A stretch of 32,922 nucleotides of DNA from Verrucomicrobiota bacterium. Lineage in GTDB: Bacteria > Verrucomicrobiota > Verrucomicrobiia > Chthoniobacterales > UBA10450. A model generated the notes under the pieces. That model did no database searches. It saw nothing but the letters and a program-made list of their open reading frames with translations, and was not told the origin of the DNA. Position numbers and translations under genes: made by a program. This document shows, one piece after another, positions 8,078 to 13,713 of this stretch. Position 1 is the stretch's first letter. Each line of letters starts with the position of its first letter. Location of the stretch: contig VBQC01000177.1 in the NCBI GenBank assembly GCA_005887825.1, positions 1-32,922 on the forward strand. The letters run 5' to 3'.

Positions 8078-8722
8078 GTGAAACTCTCGCGTCAATTTGA
8101 AAAAGCGTTGATCTACGCCACACGAATTCATGGCGGCCAACGCCGTAAGAAGACCAGGATCCCCTATATCGCGCATATTCTCGGCGTCGCTGCGATTGCG
8201 CTGGAATACGGCGCGAACGAAACCGAAGCGATCGCGGCGCTCCTGCATGATGCGGTTGAAGATTGTGGCGGTGCAAGACGACTGCGCGATATCGAACGCA
8301 AATTCGGGAAAAAAGTGGCAAAGATAGTCGAGGGATGTACCGACACGGATCAAACCCCAAAGCCGCCATGGCTGGAGCGAAAGCAGGCCTACGTGGCACA
8401 CGTCCGGCACGCGTCGATGCCGACAAAACTGGTGTCCGCTTCAGACAAGCTTCACAATGTCCGCGCGATATTAATGGATTATCGTCAGGAAGGAGAAAAG
8501 CTCTGGTCCCGGTTCAACCGTGGCAAGCGTGGCGCTCTCTGGTATTACCGAGCGCTTGTCGATGCCTTTCGCGGCAAACGCATCCAGCCGCTCGTGCAAG
8601 AGATCGATCGTACTCTGACGGAGCTTGAATTGCTCTCGAACAAAGGATCGCACGTGGACAAACCGCCATCGGTCCAGATGAACCACTCCGCAGCCGGAGT
8701 CGCAGCAAAGCATCGGCGGTAA
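8078..8722 (+). CDS. HD-domain small alarmone hydrolase (SpoT/MESH1-like)
   Basis: The 214-residue protein matches the HD hydrolase part of RelA/SpoT enzymes without a synthetase, TGS or ACT domain. The metal-binding residues are H18 (ATRIHGGQRRK), H33 region (IPYIAHILGVA), H57-D58 in AALLHDAVED and D123 in SASDKLHNVRA. The ligand pattern of MESH1-type enzymes, including E61-D62, is intact. It probably removes the 3'-pyrophosphate from (p)ppGpp or acts on a related nucleotide; an NADPH phosphatase activity as reported for MESH1 is an alternative. The start is GTG 8078, with no clear Shine-Dalgarno. The last 25 residues look disordered. Confidence 0.85.
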   Translation: MKLSRQFEKALIYATRIHGGQRRKKTRIPYIAHILGVAAIALEYGANETEAIAALLHDAVEDCGGARRLRDIERKFGKKVAKIVEGCTDTDQTPKPPWLERKQAYVAHVRHASMPTKLVSASDKLHNVRAILMDYRQEGEKLWSRFNRGKRGALWYYRALVDAFRGKRIQPLVQEIDRTLTELELLSNKGSHVDKPPSVQMNHSAAGVAAKHRR

Positions 8723-8899
8723 TTAGACTGCGGCTCCAGTGCATCGCCGGCGATTTGAGTGCGAACCGCGAATGGCGCCGTGGCTGCAGGAACGAAAGTA
8801 CCGAAGCCCGAATCGCAAAGAGGCGTTTTTCGAGTTCGCGGCTCCATTCGGATTTCGTCATTGCGCCAGCAAATGCGCGCCACATTTGCGCGGACGACT

Positions 8900-9469
8900 T
8901 CATTTCCGTTGCAAGTCGGTTGGGGTATTCAGGTTCAGGAAGAATTTTTTTGCTTCGTCTGGAACAGATATTGTTCGGAGTTTTCCAGCTTCAGCCAGGC
9001 GGCTGGTCAATGTTTGCAGAGAAAAGTCAGCGCCCGAAAGTGCGCTGCGAAAATCGATATCCACCTCGAGCGGATAAATTGCTACGAGTGGTTCGGCACG
9101 ATTGCCGATCTCCGGAAGAACGCCGCGACCGGGCTCAATCTGACCGCAAAGAAACTTCAGGTATTTTTGGGTCATGAACGGCATGTCGATGGCGAGAGCG
9201 AGCAGATGTTTGGTGCACATCTGCGCCAGTGATGCAGCCAAGCCGCTGAGCGGGCCCCGCGACGGAGGATCGTCCGCGACAAATTCCACATCGGCCGGTC
9301 GCCAGGTGGGGTCGGTTCGCGCGGAGATAAAAATCTCCGCCGGTTCCAATTGCCGCAACAGTTCGAGTTGAATTTGCCAGAGGGGTCTTCCGCGAAATAG
9401 AAGCGTCGCCTTATCTTTGCCCATCCGGCGTGATTCGCCGCCGGCGAGCAACACCGCACTGATGTTCAT
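8900..9469 (-). CDS. mobA: Molybdenum cofactor guanylyltransferase
   Basis: MobA joins GMP from GTP to molybdopterin to give the bis-MGD cofactor. The 189-residue protein shows the nucleotidyltransferase loop LAGGESRRMGKDKA at the N-terminus, FVADDPPSRGPLSGL, the metal-binding DMPF, and a C-terminal NLNTPTDL, all as in the family. ATG 9469 is chosen because the motif follows it directly; an upstream in-frame start would add 46 residues that overlap the MOSC gene. It overlaps the stop of the MOSC gene as ATGA, so the two are coupled. Bis-MGD enzymes such as formate dehydrogenase need this step, which fits fdhD next door. Confidence 0.9.
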   Translation of the reverse strand: MNISAVLLAGGESRRMGKDKATLLFRGRPLWQIQLELLRQLEPAEIFISARTDPTWRPADVEFVADDPPSRGPLSGLAASLAQMCTKHLLALAIDMPFMTQKYLKFLCGQIEPGRGVLPEIGNRAEPLVAIYPLEVDIDFRSALSGADFSLQTLTSRLAEAGKLRTISVPDEAKKFFLNLNTPTDLQRK

Positions 9470-9954
9470 CCGATCGCCTTGGGGATGCGCGCGTTCGAAT
9501 GCAATTGACCGTCCGTGAGAATCTTTGCGCGCAAACCGCCGTGGCCCTTCAGAAATTCTTCCGCGCCGGGCGCGATGGCGCGGTCCATCCAGTAGCACGG
9601 CCGGCATTCCTCTGTGCCGTGAAAATGCACTCCCTGGATTTCGAAGGCCTGGCCAATTAATTCATTAAGATCGACATCGCGCGTCATGACATTACGACGG
9701 ACTAACGCGGGCGAACAATCGTGCAACCTGAGGGTGCCGCAGAGTTCGTCAAAAACTTCGAGCGAGAAAAATGTGATCTGCCCTTTGTAATCATCTTTGA
9801 AATCGAAATAGCGATCGCCGCGAATCCCGAGTCCGGCGACGCAATCGATCATCGGCACTTCAATTGCCGGATACGCATCCGGTTCCCGTCCGTGATGACC
9901 CACAAAATTATGACCTGGCGAAATGTAAAGATGGCAGATTTCCACCGCCTTCAT
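9466..9954 (-). CDS. MOSC-domain protein
   Basis: The 162-residue protein is a stand-alone MOSC domain, a beta-barrel fold that carries sulfur through a conserved cysteine and is related to molybdenum-cofactor sulfurases. Visible parts are GIRGDRYFD, QITFFSLEVFDEL, RRNVMTRDVDLNELIG, and the cysteine motif GTEECRPCYWMDR (C117 and C120). It is the first gene of a two-gene unit with mobA. Its ATG lies only 26 bases from the start of fdhD on the other strand, so the promoters must overlap. A role in delivering sulfur to, or trafficking of, the molybdenum cofactor for a formate dehydrogenase is inference from this context. Confidence 0.88.
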   Translation of the reverse strand: MKAVEICHLYISPGHNFVGHHGREPDAYPAIEVPMIDCVAGLGIRGDRYFDFKDDYKGQITFFSLEVFDELCGTLRLHDCSPALVRRNVMTRDVDLNELIGQAFEIQGVHFHGTEECRPCYWMDRAIAPGAEEFLKGHGGLRAKILTDGQLHSNARIPKAIG

Positions 9955-9980
9955 GCTAACATCGACCAGATTCGTTTCAC

Positions 9981-10796
9981 ATGAAAGAAAGCGGGATCGG
10001 TTCGCAAAAAATCATCCGGCGAAAACGCGACGGCGAACTGGAATATCTGCCCGATGATCTCACGATCGAAGAGCCGCTCGAGATTCATGTTGGCCGCCAA
10101 GTGTTGGCGACTACAATGCGCACGCCGGGTCACGACGAAGAACTCGCAGCTGGTTTTTTGGTCTCGGAGGCAGTTGTTCACAAGCGCGAGGAAATCGCAG
10201 AAATTTCCGCAAACAGTGAGAACACGGTTGTCGTCGATCTTGCCGCCGGCCTGCAACTGAAACTGAATTCATTACAGCGCTTCGGAACGATTTCATCCAG
10301 TTGCGGAATTTGCGGCAAGACCAGCATCGAAGCGATCCGGCAAAATTTTCCGGCAATCCAATCGCGCGGACTCAGGATTGATATCCAAACGCTGCTGTCG
10401 CTTCCGAAGCTATTGCGAAAACAGCAGGGCGATTTCGCGCGAACCGGCGGGATTCATGCCGCCGGAATTTTTGATTTGCATGCTCAACGCCAAATTGTGC
10501 GGGAAGATATCGGGCGTCATAACGCGGTCGACAAAGCAATTGGCCGCGCATTTCTCGATGGGCTACTCCCATTAGATCGGCATATTCTTCTAGTGAGCGG
10601 CCGTGCTTCCTTCGAAATCGTGCAAAAAGCACTCGCCGCTGGTATTCCGATCGTCGCTGCGGTCTCAGCGCCCTCGACGCTCGCAGTTGATTTTGCACGT
10701 GAAAGCAATCAAACGCTGATTGGTTTTCTTCGTCCGCCCTCGTTCAATATCTACTCACACATCGAACGCGTCATCCTGGAACGGATTGCGTGTTGA
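9981..10796 (+). CDS. fdhD: Formate dehydrogenase sulfurtransferase FdhD
   Basis: FdhD moves sulfur from a cysteine desulfurase (IscS in E. coli) to the molybdenum cofactor, which is required for formate dehydrogenase activity. The 271 residues contain the CxxC sulfur-relay motif C108/C111 in SSCGICGK, TMRTPGHDEELAAGFLVSE near the N-terminus, TGGIHAAG, and EDIGRHNAVDKAIG, all hallmarks of the family. The start ATG 9981 has no Shine-Dalgarno and only 26 bases separate it from the divergent MOSC start. The catalytic formate dehydrogenase subunits are not in the window. The sulfur donor could be the SufS encoded 3 kb away; this is inference. Confidence 0.95.
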   Translation: MKESGIGSQKIIRRKRDGELEYLPDDLTIEEPLEIHVGRQVLATTMRTPGHDEELAAGFLVSEAVVHKREEIAEISANSENTVVVDLAAGLQLKLNSLQRFGTISSSCGICGKTSIEAIRQNFPAIQSRGLRIDIQTLLSLPKLLRKQQGDFARTGGIHAAGIFDLHAQRQIVREDIGRHNAVDKAIGRAFLDGLLPLDRHILLVSGRASFEIVQKALAAGIPIVAAVSAPSTLAVDFARESNQTLIGFLRPPSFNIYSHIERVILERIAC

Positions 10797-10808
10797 TGGT
10801 TATTGATC

Positions 10809-10959
10809 GGGTAGCGCATGCGTCTCGCGTGCTGGTTTCGGGGTCTCGCCGAAACGATCTTTTCTCTGAATTCCTTTCGAAGTGATAAGTATCGATCCAT
10901 AGGGAAAGTTCGCGACCGCGAGGACGCGCTCGCCAGCACGCGGGACGCGTACGCTACCC
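10809..10959. repeat. Repeat family B, copy 1: MITE-like element with 27-bp inverted ends
   Basis: The arms 10809-10835 and 10933-10959 are inverted copies with 24 of 27 positions matching. Inside lie a 7-bp hairpin GTTTCGG/CCGAAAC (10835-10855) and GCGAGGACGCGCTCGC (10918-10933). The right arm is nearly repeated at 20393-20419. The whole gap 10797-11133 between fdhD and the transporter holds this element; the part after 10960 shows no gene I can support. Confidence 0.75.
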
Positions 10960-11133
10960 CGAGGAATCCGCCGCTCATCCCGTTTTGCCCTCCCTGCCGG
11001 GAATACGCGAAAATCTTCCGCCGGTTGGCGCACCCGGGTGGCGGTTGTTCTGGATGTACGTTGGCCGGTGCCGTCTTTGCGCTCGCGAATTCGCCGAACG
11101 AGCGGCCAGCGCAAAAAAAAGGCGCCCAAGTAT

Positions 11134-12348
11134 TCAGCCGGACCGTTCGCGTCGCGGCGGCCTGACGATGATCGGGAGCAAAATCGAAATAGCCATCACC
11201 CCCGCGATGACATGGAGCGCTCCACCGTAATTTCCGGCAATCTCACGCATGCGCGCGATGTAGAGCGGCCCGAAAACGCTGGCAAAGCTCCACGCCGTCA
11301 GCATCAGTCCGTAAATCGGCCCGACGTTTTTCGGTCCAAAATAATCCGCCGTGAACGCTGGCATGGTGCCAAATCCTCCGCCGTAACACATGAGAATGAC
11401 AAAGGTCACCGTCGTCATCACCGAAGGCACCGTGATTTTTGGGAGAAACCAAAACAGCAGGACCTGCGCAATAAACATGATCCCAAATGTGGCGCGCCGC
11501 GTGAGGAGGTCGGACAGCCACGCCCAAAACACGCGGCCGACTCCGTTGCCGAGACTGGCGATTCCGACCATTCCGCCCGCAGCCAAGGCGCTCACGCCAG
11601 TGAGTTCCTGAAAGATCGGCGCTTCCTGTGAAATGACGGCGATGCCAGCGCACGTATTGAGAAAAAGAATCAGCCAGAGCACCCACCATTGCCAGGCTTT
11701 CAGCGCTTCTGAAAGGACGAAATCGTGCCCGGCCCGTTGCGAAGTTTCCTTCGCGCTCGGCGTCCACCCTTCCGGCACGAAACCTTCTGGGGGATTTTGC
11801 ATGAACAACGCTGCGATGATCGCGATGACAAAATACGCAACGCCGAGATACGCGAATGTCGGTAACACACCGACAGATTGAATAAGTCGCGTCGCCACTG
11901 GCGCGGTGATGAGCGCGCCGGCACCGAAACCGCCCACGGCGATGCCGGTGATCAGACCGCGTCGATCGGGGAACCATTTCACCAGAACTGCGACGGGAAC
12001 AATGTAGCCCAGGCCAAGACCGAGCCCTCCGATGAATCCGTAACTGAAATAGAGCCACCACAGATTATTCGCAGAGAAACTCGTCAGAAAAACGCCGAGG
12101 CCATAGAGCGCTCCCCCGGTGAGCGCGACGACCCGAGGCCCTTTTCGATTCATCCACAATCCGCCAAAGAATGCAGCGAAGCCGAGCACAAAAATGCTGA
12201 TCGTGAAGGTGAGCGTAACTTGCGAAATGCTCCAGCCAAACTGTTTCGACAATGGGATGCGAAACACACTCCACGCGTAAACGGCGCCTAGCACGATCTG
12301 GAGAAACACACCGGCGATCGCAACCACCCAGCGATTAGCAGTTTTCAT
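11134..12348 (-). CDS. MFS transporter of the oxalate/formate antiporter (OFA) family
   Basis: The protein of about 404 residues has twelve predicted membrane helices in two halves. The N-terminus NRWVVAIAGVFLQIVLGAVYAWSVF and GWSISQVTLTFTISIF are typical of OxlT-like carriers, as are GLGLGYIVPVAVLVKWFPDRRGL and GGGFGTMPAFTADYFG in the second half. ATG 12348 is preferred; GTG 12357 is an alternative in the same frame. Transported substrate is not certain, but OFA members carry oxalate, formate or other small carboxylates. Proximity to fdhD, the MOSC gene and mobA makes formate or oxalate a reasonable guess. It lies downstream of midA on the same strand, with a 126-base gap containing an 8-bp inverted repeat AACCAATC/GATTGGTT. 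Confidence 0.85.
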   Translation of the reverse strand: MKTANRWVVAIAGVFLQIVLGAVYAWSVFRIPLSKQFGWSISQVTLTFTISIFVLGFAAFFGGLWMNRKGPRVVALTGGALYGLGVFLTSFSANNLWWLYFSYGFIGGLGLGLGYIVPVAVLVKWFPDRRGLITGIAVGGFGAGALITAPVATRLIQSVGVLPTFAYLGVAYFVIAIIAALFMQNPPEGFVPEGWTPSAKETSQRAGHDFVLSEALKAWQWWVLWLILFLNTCAGIAVISQEAPIFQELTGVSALAAGGMVGIASLGNGVGRVFWAWLSDLLTRRATFGIMFIAQVLLFWFLPKITVPSVMTTVTFVILMCYGGGFGTMPAFTADYFGPKNVGPIYGLMLTAWSFASVFGPLYIARMREIAGNYGGALHVIAGVMAISILLPIIVRPPRRERSG

Positions 12349-12474
12349 AATTTCCACTGTCGCTTACATCTACAAACCAATCGTGCCGTCAGAGAAGATT
12401 GGTTGGCTCATCGAGATTTCGAAGCTCGCTTCATCACCCTCTGGAACTGGAAGCGTGCGATGCAACGTTCAATT

Positions 12475-13623
12475 TCAATGGGCCGTCTGGATCTTTTCGT
12501 CATTCAGATCAAGTTCAAGCCCAAGCGTGGATCGCGGGTCGCGCGCGAACTTGAAACCAGCCAGCGGCGCGACAAGATCAATACCTCTCTCCAACGCAAG
12601 AATTTGAAAGCTTCTGCCGAGCATTTCCGGATGCAGCAGGGTTTGCAGCGCGCGCTTGATTCTCTCATCGACGTCACCAACGCAAACACGACGGTCCGGC
12701 AGCTGCCGGACCGTCGAGTTTGACGAGCGGGCTTGCAGCATCTCTGGCCATTCAGAGATGATTCCGGTCAGGAAATGATGTTGATCGGTGAATCCCGCGA
12801 TGCGCAGACCGTTTTTCTGTGCGCGTTCGGCGATGCTCGTCCAATTCACATGCGTGGTGATGTCCGCGTGGCCAATCTGCTCAAAAGATGAATCAAGAAA
12901 GCGATGTTTCGCGCGAACCTGCACCGTCTGGCGGAATTCATCGCGCGGAGATCCGTAATCGACCGCCATGACGTAACCACGCTGCAACTTTGCCGCGACG
13001 TTTTGGACCCAATCGAGTGCAGCCTGATTGATCGCAGCGCTGTTATCAACCGATCGCTCGACAAAAACAAATCTGTCTCGATCAAAATCAACCAGTTTTT
13101 CCCATCCGGGGCCGATCAGGCGCACCGGCATCGCGTCGAGTAATTCGTTGGAAAAATGAATGCCGACGAACGGCTCAATCGAATCGCGCCATTCCACTTT
13201 GTCGCGAAATGATTGGAGCGTTTGCAATTGTCGATCTTGCAGGATTGGAAACGGCTCCACGATTCGGTATCGCAAAACCGCAAAAAGGTCCGGGTAGCAG
13301 TTACGCGCCGACTCCAGCACGTCACGCGCAAAGTCACCATGATGCGCGCCTTGCTCGACAATGATGAAGTTGTCGGTTTCGCCAAGCCGTTCCCACACTT
13401 CGGCGAACTGCGCAGCCAACAGTTGTCCAAAAAGCGGACCGACGCTCACGTTCGTGAAGTAATCGCCGTGCCGCCCAATCGCGCACCGGCCAGAAGAATA
13501 ATATCCGTGCTCAGGATGATAGAGCGCCTGTTCCATGAACCATGAAAAGGAGACCGGGCCGCGGTTTTCAATTTCCGCGCGGATAAGGTCGATTAAGGCC
13601 GGGTTGCCAGGTTCAAGAGTCAA
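12475..13623 (-). CDS. MidA/NDUFAF7-type SAM-dependent methyltransferase
   Basis: The 382-residue protein matches the MidA family, whose mitochondrial member methylates an arginine of a complex I subunit; bacterial targets are not settled. Seen are GPVSFSWFMEQALYHPEHGYY at the N-terminus, a SAM-binding strand FIIVEQGAHHGDFARDVL (the usual glycine-rich loop is partly replaced), and the hallmark HFSNELLDAMPV. A later VMAVDYGSPRDE and HVNWTSIAERAQ follow. The start seems to be TTG 13623, which lies in a repeat. At about 300-316 the peptide STVRQLPDRRVCVG is encoded by a 40-bp palindrome (12683-12722). Nearest neighbours give no functional hint. Confidence 0.85.
   Translation of the reverse strand: MTLEPGNPALIDLIRAEIENRGPVSFSWFMEQALYHPEHGYYSSGRCAIGRHGDYFTNVSVGPLFGQLLAAQFAEVWERLGETDNFIIVEQGAHHGDFARDVLESARNCYPDLFAVLRYRIVEPFPILQDRQLQTLQSFRDKVEWRDSIEPFVGIHFSNELLDAMPVRLIGPGWEKLVDFDRDRFVFVERSVDNSAAINQAALDWVQNVAAKLQRGYVMAVDYGSPRDEFRQTVQVRAKHRFLDSSFEQIGHADITTHVNWTSIAERAQKNGLRIAGFTDQHHFLTGIISEWPEMLQARSSNSTVRQLPDRRVCVGDVDERIKRALQTLLHPEMLGRSFQILALERGIDLVAPLAGFKFARDPRSTLGLELDLNDEKIQTAH
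12683..12722. repeat. 40-bp near-perfect palindrome inside midA
   Basis: Every position pairs about the centre 12702/12703 except one pair (12688/12717); the central 28 bases (12689-12716) are perfect. It is kept in frame in the methyltransferase gene and encodes STVRQLPDRRVCV. It is far too long and exact to be chance and looks like an inserted mobile palindrome. Confidence 0.85.
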
Positions 13624-13713
13624 CGTTCAACTTTCGACGTTTCACGCGCAACGTTCAATGGCTGGAAATTCAGCGGGTGGCTGGAGTTGAATGTTGGGCG
13701 TTGAGCATTGAGC
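13619..13713. repeat. Degenerate inverted repeat between midA and the PBP gene
   Basis: Words such as TCAACGTTCAACTTTCGACG (13619-13640) and GTTGAATGTTGGGCGTTGAG (13686-13705) are loose inverted copies of each other. The TTG start candidates of both divergent genes (13623 and 13708) fall inside it. Confidence 0.5.

Noticed and set aside
9470-9607. 46-codon extension of mobA
   Set aside because: It overlaps the MOSC gene in another frame, and LAGGESRRMG should lie near the N-terminus.
11243-12061. Long antisense-frame open reading frame of 272 codons inside the MFS transporter gene
   Set aside because: It is very rich in Arg, His and Ser, has no motif, and the overlapping frame gives a clear transporter with twelve helices.
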